Shown one piece after another: positions 35,485 to 45,084 of a stretch of 64,000 nt of DNA (positions are counted from its first letter, which is position 1; each line of letters opens with the position of its first letter). Source of the stretch: an uncultured Opitutales bacterium (GTDB taxonomy: Bacteria > Verrucomicrobiota > Verrucomicrobiia > Opitutales > Intestinicryptomonadaceae). The stretch covers positions 1 to 64,000 of the forward strand of contig CALXNZ010000012.1 of NCBI GenBank assembly GCA_944389885.1, written 5' to 3'. The translations under genes were made by a program, and so were the position numbers. The notes under the pieces are model-generated. The model was not told the origin of the DNA. It made no database searches and saw only the letters and a program-made list of their open reading frames with translations.

Positions 35485-36210
35485 ATGCGAGCTAACTTTC
35501 CAATCGTGAACAAGCACATTGAATCTTTGCTTAACGTGCAGGAGAAGGATTCTGCATACTCGACATTGAAAGATATGCTGGTCAAGTTTCCTGCCAGACT
35601 TGAAGCCGTGGACGCCCGCATGGCGGCTGTTGAAAAACGCTACGATTCCGCTTTTGAAAAGCTCTCGAGCCTTGAAGCCAAGCGGGCGGATATGCGTCTC
35701 AGCCGCAGGGCAATCGAGGAGAAAATTACAAAGTATAAAATCCAGCTCGCAGAGATAAAGAAAAACGACGACTATATCGCGGTCAACGCCGAGATTGAGA
35801 GGTTGTCAGGCGAAGTCTCGAAAATGGAGGAGGCGGAACTCGAAGTCATGTTCTCGATAGACTCCTTGAAAGCCTCCCTTGCCTCAGTGAGAGCCGATTG
35901 CGACGCGGAGATTGCCGAACTGAAACGGCAGGCCGACGAACTTAAAATCGAAGGCAATCGCATAGAGTCGGAGTGCGCGGCGGCCCGGAGGGAATTGGAC
36001 GCGGCTTTTGCCCTGGCTCCCGCCCCCGCGGTGGAACTCTACAAAAAAATAAGGGGTATGGGGAGAAAATTGCCCATAGTGGTTCAGGTTAAAGCCGACG
36101 CCCTATGCGGCGGATGCCATCTAAAAGTTTCGTCGGAGCAACTCTCCAAGCTCTCAAATTCGGACTTTCCGGTTTTGTGTGAGCATTGCGGCCGCATTTT
36201 ATGGTCTTGA
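35485..36210 (+). CDS. zinc-ribbon protein with long coiled coil (DUF164-like)
   Basis: The 241-residue protein is mostly a helical coiled-coil hairpin at residues 10-175 (AVEKRYDSAFEKLSSLEAKR and similar). A C4-type zinc ribbon follows at the end: ALCGGCHLKVSSEQ and LCEHCGRILWS. This matches the bacterial zf-RING_7/DUF164 family, suggested to bind nucleic acid. The start at 35485 is chosen over upstream ATGs for lack of SD at either; length would grow by 16 residues otherwise. Confidence 0.85.
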   Translation: MRANFPIVNKHIESLLNVQEKDSAYSTLKDMLVKFPARLEAVDARMAAVEKRYDSAFEKLSSLEAKRADMRLSRRAIEEKITKYKIQLAEIKKNDDYIAVNAEIERLSGEVSKMEEAELEVMFSIDSLKASLASVRADCDAEIAELKRQADELKIEGNRIESECAAARRELDAAFALAPAPAVELYKKIRGMGRKLPIVVQVKADALCGGCHLKVSSEQLSKLSNSDFPVLCEHCGRILWS

Positions 36211-36715
36211 GGGAATTTTCAAGGCCCGTAAACTTGCTGCCAATGAGACTTGGGGGAATAGCCCATTTTGCGGTTGACCTGTTTTAGTGTGTGAGAAGGG
36301 GGTAATTCAAAAGATTTTTTTGTTTTCTTCCCTAAAAATACAGTTTGGAGCCGGAAAAGTTTTTTGAGCCGCATGGCAAGGATTTTATTCAAAAATTTTT
36401 TCACATTTGAAATGTTGATAACTTGTCGAAAAGTTCTTCTTGAAACTTTTCAGAATATAATAAAGATACATTCCGAAAAAAACGGAATAACCCGTTGGAA
36501 TCTTTCGAAATTCTTAATTCTTCATGCGGGATATCGAGGGAGGTTATAAGGCTAATGCCTTATAAATAAACAATTTACAATCAAGATGACTTTTATTTTC
36601 AACAGTTTTGCGGAGTTTATTGCGGATTCGGAAATCGGGTCGGCCGATGTAGAATCCGGCAAATTCCACACAAATGCCAAATCGGCGTTCCGTTGTGAAT
36701 AAATGGTCGTTCACT
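36211..36715. promoter_or_regulatory. dnaA upstream region with DnaA-box-like sites; candidate replication origin
   Basis: This 505-bp AT-rich stretch holds no convincing gene. It contains DnaA-box-like 9-mers: TTTTTCACA at 36397-36405 (+), TTATCAACA at 36413-36421 (-, one mismatch), TTTTCAACA at 36596-36604 (+, one mismatch) and a perfect TTATTCACA at 36694-36702 (-) just before the dnaA start. The last may mediate autoregulation. Four sites in 300 bp with AT-rich flanks could be an oriC, but I cannot measure GC skew. Confidence 0.4.
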
Positions 36716-38116
36716 ATGGATATGGCTGATATTTTCACAACAGGAAGCAATGTCGAAATTTGGCAAAAAGCGAAGGCCGAATTGGCCAACTCTATAGCCA
36801 GAGATACATACGAGTCGTGGTTTAAAGACATTCAGTTTGAGGGCGGGGACGAATCTTGCATAAAACTCTCCGCAGAGGGGGAGTTTGCGACAATCTGGAT
36901 ACGCGACAATTATATGGACATTTTGTCGTCCCATGTGTCCATGGCCGCGGGTAGGTCCTTAGCCGTTGAACTAATTTCGCGCGAGGAGCCGTCGCCCTCC
37001 CCAAAAGAGCCGACAAACCCTGATTCCGAAAGGGTTATTTCTTTTAAGGCGGAACCGGCGCCTCTGCCCAAGTCCATAAATCCGCGCAACACTTTTGAGA
37101 ATTTCGTAGTGGGAGAGAGCAATCGCTTTGCCCATGCGGCCGCTATGGCCGTGGCCCAGAATGTGGGGGTGGCTTATAATCCGCTTCTAATATACGGGGC
37201 AACAGGATTGGGTAAAACACATTTAATGCATGCGATAGCCCACTTTGTATTGCGCAATAATCCTTCCGCAAAAATTGCGTATATATCCTCGGAAGCTTTT
37301 GTCAATGAGTATGTTGATGCTATTTTAAAGAAAAGTCTTGTGAATTTTAGGCGCCGCTATCGCAATACCGACGTGCTGCTTATCGACGATGTCCAGTTCT
37401 TTGCCGGCAAAGAGGGGTGCCAAGAGGAATTCTTCCATACATTTAACGAGCTCTTTAATTCTGGGAAACAGATAGTTCTTTCTTGCGATAAATCGGTAAA
37501 TGAAGTTCCGGACATAGAGCCGCGCTTGGTCACCCGCATAGGCTGGGGGGTTTCGGTGGATATTCAGAGCCCGGATTATGAGACAAGATTGGCCATACTG
37601 CGCAAAAAGCTCGCAGAAAGGGGCGAGGGGGTTAATGTCGATCCTGCGGTTCTCGAATTCTTGGCCCGCAGATTTACAAAGAATGTCCGCCGCATGGAGG
37701 GCGCCCTAAATAATATTGTGAGCTACGCAATTCTCGTCAACGCCCATACTCCCTCTGCATCCCAACCGATATCCGTAGAAAAAGCTCAGGAAATTCTCGC
37801 AAACTCTCTCGGCGCCGCCGACGACAATAAGCTTGTTGATATAGAACTCATACAGAGAAAGACCGCTGAGTACTATAAAATATCTGTCAACGATATTGTC
37901 GGGAAATGCCGCACTTCGCATATAGCCTTGGCGAGGCAGGTGGCAATGTATTTATCCCGCCATCTGACATCGCATTCTTTAAAGGAGATAGGCGCAAGGT
38001 TCGGAGGCAGAGATCACGCTACGGTCATTCATGCTCTGCATTCCATAGAGGATTTAATGGTTGTTCGCGAGGAATTGAAGCACTCCGTGGATTTGCTCAC
38101 AAAGAGCGTATTATAA
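36716..38116 (+). CDS. dnaA: chromosomal replication initiator DnaA
   Basis: The 466-residue initiator binds DnaA boxes and opens the origin. Domain III shows the Walker A motif GATGLGKTHLMHAIA, Walker B LLIDDVQFF and sensor regions. Domain IV has the DnaA signature GGRDHATVIHALHSIEDL. Domain I is at the N-terminus. ATG 36716 is chosen because an upstream ATG at 36674 would place a perfect DnaA box within the coding region and lacks a site. dnaN is not next to it. Confidence 0.96.
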   Translation: MDMADIFTTGSNVEIWQKAKAELANSIARDTYESWFKDIQFEGGDESCIKLSAEGEFATIWIRDNYMDILSSHVSMAAGRSLAVELISREEPSPSPKEPTNPDSERVISFKAEPAPLPKSINPRNTFENFVVGESNRFAHAAAMAVAQNVGVAYNPLLIYGATGLGKTHLMHAIAHFVLRNNPSAKIAYISSEAFVNEYVDAILKKSLVNFRRRYRNTDVLLIDDVQFFAGKEGCQEEFFHTFNELFNSGKQIVLSCDKSVNEVPDIEPRLVTRIGWGVSVDIQSPDYETRLAILRKKLAERGEGVNVDPAVLEFLARRFTKNVRRMEGALNNIVSYAILVNAHTPSASQPISVEKAQEILANSLGAADDNKLVDIELIQRKTAEYYKISVNDIVGKCRTSHIALARQVAMYLSRHLTSHSLKEIGARFGGRDHATVIHALHSIEDLMVVREELKHSVDLLTKSVL

Positions 38117-38282
38117 GCTCCGCGCTCTATCCTTTTTTAAGGCGCTTTGGAAAAAATTTTTTTTGCTCGCGGCGGAATTTTTTCTGGGGCGGGGATTCGG
38201 GGTTTTTTGCGACGCTTAACGGGCGTTTGCCGGAGTGCGCATATATCTGGGAGCGCCGCGGAGAAATGGATATGAGGCTATC

Positions 38283-41096
38283 TCAACCTTCGGATATTAT
38301 ATATCCGCCGCCTTCTCCGCCGACTGGGCCGAGTTCCATCTTATAATCGGCGTATTTTATAAAATCCGGGTGGTGTTCTATCACTATTATGGTGTTTCCG
38401 GCGTCGCGCAGCTCAAATAGCAATTTTAAAAGTTTATCTACATCATCCCAGTGGAGGCCGGTGGTGGGTTCGTCGAGTATGTATAGCCCCTTTCCGTTCG
38501 TCCTGCGCGAGAGCTCAAAGGCAAGTTTTATGCGCTGGGCCTCTCCGCCCGACAAAGTGTTTGAAGCCTGGCCCAATTTAATGTAATCAAGCCCGACGTC
38601 GTGCAAGGTTTGAAGCTTGTGCATTATCGCCGGTTGGGCGGAGAACACGTCCATGGCTTCGGCTACGCTGAGGTCGAGGGCATCGGCTATATTCAGGCCC
38701 TTGTATCGGACTTCGAGCGTTTCGCGGTTGTAGCGTTTGCCTCCGCATGCAGGACAAGTGACATATACGTCGCCGAGAAATTGCATATCGAGTTTTATCG
38801 AGCCGTCGCCTGCGCAGTGTTCGCAGCGCCCTCCCTTGACGTTGAAACTGAATCGCCCGGCTTTGTATCCGCGCAGCTTTGCGAGGGGGCATTGCGAATA
38901 AATATCGCGCAAAGCATCAAAGATTTTTGTATAAGTGGCAGGGTTTGAACGCGGGCTTTTCCCTATTGGCGATTGGTCAACCCGCACGCACGTCTTGAAA
39001 TTTTCCAATCCCTTTATTCCGGAATGTGCGCATCCGGTTTCTTTTGCGCCGTTCAATATGTGCGCGGCCGCGGCCGCGAGCGTGTCTATGACCAGTGTGC
39101 TCTTTCCGGACCCCGATACTCCGCAAACCACCGTAAAAAGTCCAACGGGAAACTTGGCGTTTACATTCTTTAGATTGTTGCCGCGGGCGTTTCTGACTTC
39201 GAGCCAGCCTTTGCTCGGGGCAAGTTTCGGGGCGTGCCGGGGTACGGATAATTTTCCTGAAAGGTAGAGCCCCGTGCGGCAATTAGTGTCTTTTATGCAG
39301 TCGTCCACGGTTCCGTTGAACGTTATCTCGCCCCCGCGCGCGCCGGCGCCAGGGCCCAATTCCACAATCCAGTCTGCGGAGCGTATGGCAGCCTCGTCGT
39401 GTTCGACCATTATTATCGAATTTCCGCGTTCCCTAAGTTTTTTCAGGGCGGCGAACAGGCGGGCATCGTCGGACGGGTGCAAGCCTATTGTGGGTTCGTC
39501 CAATACGTATGTGACGCCGCTCAAATTCATTCCAAGTTGGGTCGCCAAACGCGCCCGTTGCGCCTCTCCGCCGGACAATGTCGAGGCTTCACGATTCAAT
39601 CCCAAGTAGGAAAGTCCAACTTCGTCGAGAAAATCGAGGCGTTGGACGAGCCCTATTACCGCGTCTTTGACGGAATCGTATCTTTTATCGGATAAAAGTT
39701 TTTCGGCGAATTTGCGGGCGTCGGAGACGCACATCGCGCAGAATGCGTCGTAGGATATTCCTCCGACAAGCACGTTGCGGGAGCGCTTTGAAAGCCTCGC
39801 CCCGCCGCATTCCGGGCATGTCTTAGAGACCATAAATTGGGCGAGCCTCGCCCTCAGGCCGTCGCTTGGGGTTTCTTTGTAGGTGCGCTCCACGTCCGCA
39901 AGGACGCCGCCGAATATACACGGTTCGGGCTTGCTGTTCCCACGTTTCAATTTGAAGAAAAATGGGCGTTCCGCATCCCCGTATAGGATTGTTTCGCGGG
40001 TTTCCTCGGGAAGCTCGCGCCACGGAACGGTTGGGTCGAAAGGTATCTGTTCGGATAGCTGGCGCAGTATGGCATTGCGCTTTATAATCATGTTCTTAGC
40101 GCCCATTCTCCACGCTTTTATCGCGCCCTTGCGCACGCTTTTTGTTGTATCGGGAACGGCGAGATTTTCGGCGGCCGCCATAACGCGTCCTATTCCGCCG
40201 CACGTCGGACAAGCTCCGTCCGGGTGGTTGAATGAAAAACTGCGCACCGATAAATCGCCGTAGGTCTTTCCGCATTTCTGGCATGCGAATTTCGTGCTCA
40301 ATATAATCTCGCGGGATTCCCCCCCGCTTTGATAAAGGGCGACCGCTGAATCAGAACCTTCGCGCATTGCCAATTCCAATGAATCCGCAATTCTGCCGCG
40401 CGAAACCGACGACAGCGGAAAGCGGTCTATTACAAGCTCCACTTTGGCGGTTTTTGACTTTAACTCCGAAAAAACCTCTTTTTCTTGCGATGGATCGTCC
40501 AACTCGATTATGCGGCCGTTTACGCGCGCCCGCGCCCACGCGTTTTGGCGCATGTCCCGGAGGGCCTCTTTAGCTCCGGCCGGTCGGCCTTCAAAGCGTT
40601 GTACGAGCAAGTATATCTTTGAGTCGGGAGGAAGCTCCATTATTGCGTCGACACATTCGTCGGTGGTTCGGCGCATTATTCTGCCGCCGTCGTCCGGGCA
40701 GAACTGTTCTCCGGCAAGGGACCATAGCAGCCTCGCGTAATCGGCTATTTCGGTGAATGTAGCAAGGGTGCTGCGCGGATTCGATCCGAGAGATTTCGCC
40801 TGCTCTATGGCTATTACAGGAGTAAGGCCGTCTATGGAGTCCACGGCGGGCTTGTCTATCTGGCTTATGAGGCGCCTGGCGTCGGCCGAAAGGCTCTCCA
40901 TGTATTTGCGATAACCTTCGGCGTATATTGTGTCGAAGGCCAGGGACGACTTTCCGGAACCGCTCTTGCCCGTGAATACTACGGTTTTGCCGCGCGGTAT
41001 CTCAAGGTCGAAACCCTTTAGGTTGTGCTGTCTGGCCCCCTTTATCTTTATAGAGCCGTTTTCAAAGAGTTTTGAATCCTTAGAATTTGTTTGCAT
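38283..41096 (-). CDS. uvrA: excinuclease ABC subunit A
   Basis: The 937-residue damage-recognition ATPase of nucleotide excision repair carries two ABC cassettes: VFTGKSGSGKSSLAFDTIYAE and CGVSGSGKSTLVIDTL for Walker A, each followed by LSGGEAQR. Zinc-finger cysteines occur in CQKCGKTYGD, CPTCGG, CPECGGAR, CEHCAGDG and CPACGG. It is convergent with dnaA and divergent from the AI-2E gene with only 31 bp between start codons. Confidence 0.97.
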   Translation of the reverse strand: MQTNSKDSKLFENGSIKIKGARQHNLKGFDLEIPRGKTVVFTGKSGSGKSSLAFDTIYAEGYRKYMESLSADARRLISQIDKPAVDSIDGLTPVIAIEQAKSLGSNPRSTLATFTEIADYARLLWSLAGEQFCPDDGGRIMRRTTDECVDAIMELPPDSKIYLLVQRFEGRPAGAKEALRDMRQNAWARARVNGRIIELDDPSQEKEVFSELKSKTAKVELVIDRFPLSSVSRGRIADSLELAMREGSDSAVALYQSGGESREIILSTKFACQKCGKTYGDLSVRSFSFNHPDGACPTCGGIGRVMAAAENLAVPDTTKSVRKGAIKAWRMGAKNMIIKRNAILRQLSEQIPFDPTVPWRELPEETRETILYGDAERPFFFKLKRGNSKPEPCIFGGVLADVERTYKETPSDGLRARLAQFMVSKTCPECGGARLSKRSRNVLVGGISYDAFCAMCVSDARKFAEKLLSDKRYDSVKDAVIGLVQRLDFLDEVGLSYLGLNREASTLSGGEAQRARLATQLGMNLSGVTYVLDEPTIGLHPSDDARLFAALKKLRERGNSIIMVEHDEAAIRSADWIVELGPGAGARGGEITFNGTVDDCIKDTNCRTGLYLSGKLSVPRHAPKLAPSKGWLEVRNARGNNLKNVNAKFPVGLFTVVCGVSGSGKSTLVIDTLAAAAAHILNGAKETGCAHSGIKGLENFKTCVRVDQSPIGKSPRSNPATYTKIFDALRDIYSQCPLAKLRGYKAGRFSFNVKGGRCEHCAGDGSIKLDMQFLGDVYVTCPACGGKRYNRETLEVRYKGLNIADALDLSVAEAMDVFSAQPAIMHKLQTLHDVGLDYIKLGQASNTLSGGEAQRIKLAFELSRRTNGKGLYILDEPTTGLHWDDVDKLLKLLFELRDAGNTIIVIEHHPDFIKYADYKMELGPVGGEGGGYIISEG

Positions 41097-41127
41097 CTTG
41101 AAATCTTATGCGGTTATCTTTTTACAA

Positions 41128-42249
41128 ATGTTGGGAGCTTTCCAGAAAAAAGTTGCGGCCATCGCCATAACGTGCCTTTCAATATGCGTAATTTGCGCAT
41201 TTGTCGTCTTGGCTTTTTCGCTGTTTGGCGCGTTCCTCGACAAGTTCGGCACGGTGATATGGCCGCTGGCCGTGGCGGTAATCGCCTCTTTTATTCTCAA
41301 GCCGGCGGCGGTTTTTTTATCGGATAAACTCAGGATTCCCCCGTCAATGTCCTGCCTTTTGATATTTGTGATAGCTGTCGGGCTCCTGACTGCCGTCGTG
41401 ATTTTTGTGTTGCCGGCTTTCATAGCGGATATAACGCAAATGGCTTCTCTGTTCCCAAACGCCCTCCATGATTTTGCGGTTCGCATGGCAGAAAAATTCC
41501 CGGCCATAAAAGACGTTATAATGGAAAAGGTTGCCGCAATAAAGTCCGATTTGGCCGGAAATATATCGGCAGACGCCATATGGAAAGGCGCTGTGGAAAC
41601 TTTGAAAACTCTCAAGACGGCAACGGGAGGCGCGGTCGCCTTTTGCTCTTTTTGCGCGGCATTTGCGGTGGCCCCAATATATCTCTACTACCTGCTCGTC
41701 TCTAATTTTGACTTTACGGATTTTGTCGAGAAAAAGCTCGATTTTGTCGGCGACGGCGCGAAGTCGGACATCGTATTTTTCATGCGGAGATTCTCCGACA
41801 TAATGTCTGCGTTTTTCAGGGGGCAGATTGCGGTGGCTCTAATCATGGCTCTACTCTTGGGAACGGGGTTCGCTGTATGCGGGATAAAATTCGGGTTTAT
41901 ATTGGGATTTTGCGCGGGAATGATAAATATAATTCCGTATGTGGGCACAGTTGTAGGATTGGGCACCGTATTGCCGGTGGCGTTTTTTCAGGACGGCGGC
42001 GGCATTTGGCTTGCGGTGGCGGCCCTCGGAGTGTTCTGCGCGGTTCAACTCCTCGAAGGCTATGTTCTAACCCCGCGCATAATGGGAAGCCGCACGGGGC
42101 TGCATCCTGCCGTTATAATATTTTCGGTGTTCTTTTGGGGCATAGCTTTGAACGGAATAATAGGCATGATTTTGGCCATACCCCTAACGGCACTCATAGC
42201 CGCGGGTTGGGATAGAATATCCGCCAGAATAAGGCAGTTGACCCTTTGA
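41128..42249 (+). CDS. AI-2E family transporter (PerM-like)
   Basis: This 373-residue integral membrane protein has 7-8 hydrophobic segments. The layout fits the AI-2E/PerM/YdbT exporter family: paired N-terminal helices, a central amphipathic region and C-terminal segments with INIIPYVGTVVGLGT and PRIMGSRTGLHPAVI. Members export autoinducer-2 or other small molecules, so the substrate is unknown. No SD precedes ATG 41128. Confidence 0.85.
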   Translation: MLGAFQKKVAAIAITCLSICVICAFVVLAFSLFGAFLDKFGTVIWPLAVAVIASFILKPAAVFLSDKLRIPPSMSCLLIFVIAVGLLTAVVIFVLPAFIADITQMASLFPNALHDFAVRMAEKFPAIKDVIMEKVAAIKSDLAGNISADAIWKGAVETLKTLKTATGGAVAFCSFCAAFAVAPIYLYYLLVSNFDFTDFVEKKLDFVGDGAKSDIVFFMRRFSDIMSAFFRGQIAVALIMALLLGTGFAVCGIKFGFILGFCAGMINIIPYVGTVVGLGTVLPVAFFQDGGGIWLAVAALGVFCAVQLLEGYVLTPRIMGSRTGLHPAVIIFSVFFWGIALNGIIGMILAIPLTALIAAGWDRISARIRQLTL

Positions 42250-42251
42250 AA

Positions 42252-42479
42252 ATGTTTCGGCGCAATAAACAGTTGAGACTTGCAGCAAACGCAAAGAGCG
42301 TTCAGCCGAAGGATCCTCTCTACGCTTTTAAAAGCGACTCCCAAAAAAAAGAAACCGGTAGATTTGAGGTTCGCGGGGAGATATGGAAACAAGTAAAAAA
42401 ATTGCTGTACGTTGCGGGAATTCTTATAGCCTTGTGGTTTGTAGTTGAGTGCTATGACGCATGGAATTTTTTTCAATGA
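42252..42479 (+). CDS. small uncharacterised membrane protein
   Basis: The 75-residue protein is basic for ~45 residues, then has one transmembrane helix (LLYVAGILIALWFVVECY) and a short tail. ATG 42252 lies 2 bp after the AI-2E stop. I do not recognise it; it may be a partner of the transporter by position alone. Confidence 0.55.
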   Translation: MFRRNKQLRLAANAKSVQPKDPLYAFKSDSQKKETGRFEVRGEIWKQVKKLLYVAGILIALWFVVECYDAWNFFQ

Positions 42480-42610
42480 ATTTTTGTATTGGCGATGATT
42501 CGCTGTAATACTTTGCCTTAAATGGCGAAAATCCAATGCGCCGCAACTTATGGGAAGCGTTATTTCCCGCCGCGGACTGCTTTTCCCTATATGGGCCTCT
42601 ATGCGGGAAT

Positions 42611-43648
42611 TCAGGATTTCTTTAAACTTTTCTTGGCGGCTATTGACGATGCAAGGGAAGCCAATATGAAAGCCATGCCCAATCCCCCGGTGATTATTTC
42701 CGGAACCTCGCATATCGTTGATATAAACATTATGGCGGCTAAAGAACCTATCGCCCAATAGGCTCCATTAGTGAGGTAAAGAGCCTTGCTAAGCGTCTTC
42801 TTCTCGACGAGTATTACAGTGATAGAGCGCACGAAAAATGCCCCTACGGCAAGGCCTATTGTTATTATCACCACATCTTTAGTAAGCGCAAATGCCCCGA
42901 GCACCCCGTCGAGCGAGAACGACGCATCTATAAGTTCAAGATATATGAAAGCTCCCAGACCAGCATGCTTCAACGCAAATGCGTTTTCCTTCTTTGCCAG
43001 GCTGTCGAGTTTTGCGCTTGCCCCGTGTATTGCAAGGTGCACGAATATCCCTGCCGTTCCTGATATTATGGAGATGATTCTATCGTCGCTATCCAAAAAT
43101 ATTTGTGTGATTAGGAGAAGTACAAACGTTAGGAGAGTTGGTATGAACGGTATCTTTCCGGCGGCCTTCATCTTCAGCTCGATAAAAGGCAGCCAATGTA
43201 CGTTCTTTTTTCTGTCGAACATGAACTCGCAGAAAAGCATCATGAGGAACGCCCCACCGAACGACGATATTCCAACATTTGATTCGGATAAATGGCGGGC
43301 GTATGAATCGGGATCGTGAAGGGCAAGGTCAAACACCGCGCGCATTGAAAGCCCCGAAAATAGAGATACAATAAGAATCGGGAATACAAATCTCATGCCG
43401 AACACGGCTATGGCGATGCCCCATGTCAAAAATCTCCGCCTCCATATTGGGGCCATATGCTCCAACTTTTGCGCGTTTATTACGGCATTGTCAAAAGATA
43501 GGCTTATTTCAAGGACGCTTATTATCAAGGCGGGAATTAGAAAAGAAAATCCGTGTCCGGGAAATACGCTTTCTCCGCGCCAAAACGCCAAAGACAAACC
43601 AACGACAAGTACCGCAATCGACCATTCAAAATATTTAAGTGTGTGCAT
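42611..43648 (-). CDS. DUF475 / TerC-like integral membrane protein
   Basis: The 345-residue protein has about nine hydrophobic segments. The TerC/DUF475 hallmark acidic motifs SLSFDNAVINAQKLEH and DASFSLDGVLGAFALT lie in transmembrane context. Relatives are linked to metal or tellurite homeostasis, including manganese efflux. It is 12 bp downstream of the EIIA/DAC fusion gene, which suggests a shared transcript; the function is not readable. Confidence 0.87.
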   Translation of the reverse strand: MHTLKYFEWSIAVLVVGLSLAFWRGESVFPGHGFSFLIPALIISVLEISLSFDNAVINAQKLEHMAPIWRRRFLTWGIAIAVFGMRFVFPILIVSLFSGLSMRAVFDLALHDPDSYARHLSESNVGISSFGGAFLMMLFCEFMFDRKKNVHWLPFIELKMKAAGKIPFIPTLLTFVLLLITQIFLDSDDRIISIISGTAGIFVHLAIHGASAKLDSLAKKENAFALKHAGLGAFIYLELIDASFSLDGVLGAFALTKDVVIITIGLAVGAFFVRSITVILVEKKTLSKALYLTNGAYWAIGSLAAIMFISTICEVPEIITGGLGMAFILASLASSIAAKKSLKKS

Positions 43649-43660
43649 TTCGGGAAAATT

Positions 43661-45067
43661 TTATGATTTTTTCTTTTCGTTGAGAGGAAGCATTTGGCCT
43701 TTTCTGAATATCGTGATTTGTCCCGTACTTGAAGATACGACAAGCGAAATGCAGTCCGACATCAGCGATATCGCGTATGCGGCTGCGTGGCGGGCGCCAA
43801 GCCCACCCGGCAGCTGCAATTTGAAGTCGGGGGTATGTATCAAGGCCCCGGCGGCTTCGAGTATTCCGCTTCCGTCTATTATAAAGGCCCCGTCTATCAG
43901 AGAATATTCCTTGACGGTCTCGTCCATGAAAGGATTGAGAACGTTTCTGTCCTCGGGATTGTATCCGTAGAAGGGATTTAATATGAGCTGTTTCAGGTGT
44001 GGCTTTAGGTTTTCCACATTCCCTATGACGAATATGCAGCCTACGGGCTTGCCTTCGCGCCCCTCCACGGAAAGCTCAGTGGCTATGTCTATCACGCGCT
44101 CTATGACCTCTGGCTTGACGCCTTCCGGAAGCATGTCGCGCTGTATAAAAAGTTCGGAGAATTCCTTCGCGATATCCAATACTACTATCGTGTCTATTTG
44201 GTTGCTGTCGCGCACGCCGCCTATGCAGCATATTTTATCTCTCGGGCTGAATATGCCGCGCGTCAATCCTATCATTATTGCGCTTCTCAGCTGCGAGAAA
44301 CGCATCTTAGAAAAACTGCGAACATTTATTACGTCCCAACGCGGCAGCTTTATTGACGGATTTTTTTCCGTCACCATGACAACGTTAAAATCCCCGAAAT
44401 ACTGCGACAGTTCTGGCAGGCTTTGAAAGGAATCGGCTTGAAGCAGTATTGTTGAACACTTTGCGACTTTTGCTATCTTAACCGCGCTCCGGGCTATTAG
44501 GGCGTTTATTTTATCTCCCCTCGTAGTCTGCAGGATTGTCGGATTTACAGCCTCGCCTATGCGCTCTAAAGGGGACTTTTTCACTGCTCGGCTCGGCGAA
44601 GTTCCGGCTCCGTCGAGTATAGACATCACTGCGTCCTTGAAATTATGGAGTTCCGCTGCGGCAAGTAATTTAGATATGTTTTTTGCGTCGGAGAACACAC
44701 GCGCAAGCTTTGATAGGACTTGCAAATAGGAATCAACTTCGGAATCGGCCAAGAGCAGGAAAAGTATGCGGGTGTCCTCATAATCTTCCGCCCCGTTGAA
44801 TTTTATGCCGTTGGGACATTTACCGACTGCGAATACATATTTTTGTTTTAGTCCCACAACTCTCGTATGGGGCATGCATATCCCGTTGCCCAAATATGTT
44901 GAAATGGCTTTCTCGCGGTTTACGAGATCCGCTACTACGGTGTTTCTGTCGGCCCCGGAAAGAACCGAGTCCGGAATGGTTTTCAAAAGCTCGCCTACCG
45001 CCTTTGCAAAATCTGTATCGGCGACGTCCGTGATTCTTGACTTTGATAGGAACCTTATGAGCTTCAT
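43661..45067 (-). CDS. fusion: PTS EIIA domain, PK_C-like domain and DisA-type diadenylate cyclase (DAC)
   Basis: The 468-residue soluble protein has three parts. Residues 1-150 match type-2 PTS EIIA, with the phosphorylatable histidine at H67 in NGICMPHTRV. Residues ~180-330 look like the pyruvate-kinase C-terminal-like domain that precedes DAC in archaeal DacZ/CdaZ. Residues ~380-455 are DisA_N-like: IDGAFIIDGSG carries DGA (392-394), and GARHAAAYAIS carries only RH of the usual RHR (426-428, R428A-like). DAC enzymes make c-di-AMP. The missing second Arg may reduce or alter activity. It lies 17 bp after nuoA. Confidence 0.75.
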   Translation of the reverse strand: MKLIRFLSKSRITDVADTDFAKAVGELLKTIPDSVLSGADRNTVVADLVNREKAISTYLGNGICMPHTRVVGLKQKYVFAVGKCPNGIKFNGAEDYEDTRILFLLLADSEVDSYLQVLSKLARVFSDAKNISKLLAAAELHNFKDAVMSILDGAGTSPSRAVKKSPLERIGEAVNPTILQTTRGDKINALIARSAVKIAKVAKCSTILLQADSFQSLPELSQYFGDFNVVMVTEKNPSIKLPRWDVINVRSFSKMRFSQLRSAIMIGLTRGIFSPRDKICCIGGVRDSNQIDTIVVLDIAKEFSELFIQRDMLPEGVKPEVIERVIDIATELSVEGREGKPVGCIFVIGNVENLKPHLKQLILNPFYGYNPEDRNVLNPFMDETVKEYSLIDGAFIIDGSGILEAAGALIHTPDFKLQLPGGLGARHAAAYAISLMSDCISLVVSSSTGQITIFRKGQMLPLNEKKKS

Positions 45068-45084
45068 CTTTTATGTGAAACGAG

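Noticed and set aside
36364-36549. 61-codon open frame upstream of dnaA
   Set aside because: AT-rich, no start site, and it overlaps DnaA-box-like sites. The region is better read as regulatory.
42522-42761. 79-codon open frame on the plus strand
   Set aside because: Its second half is antisense to the end of the DUF475 gene, and there is no SD or homology.
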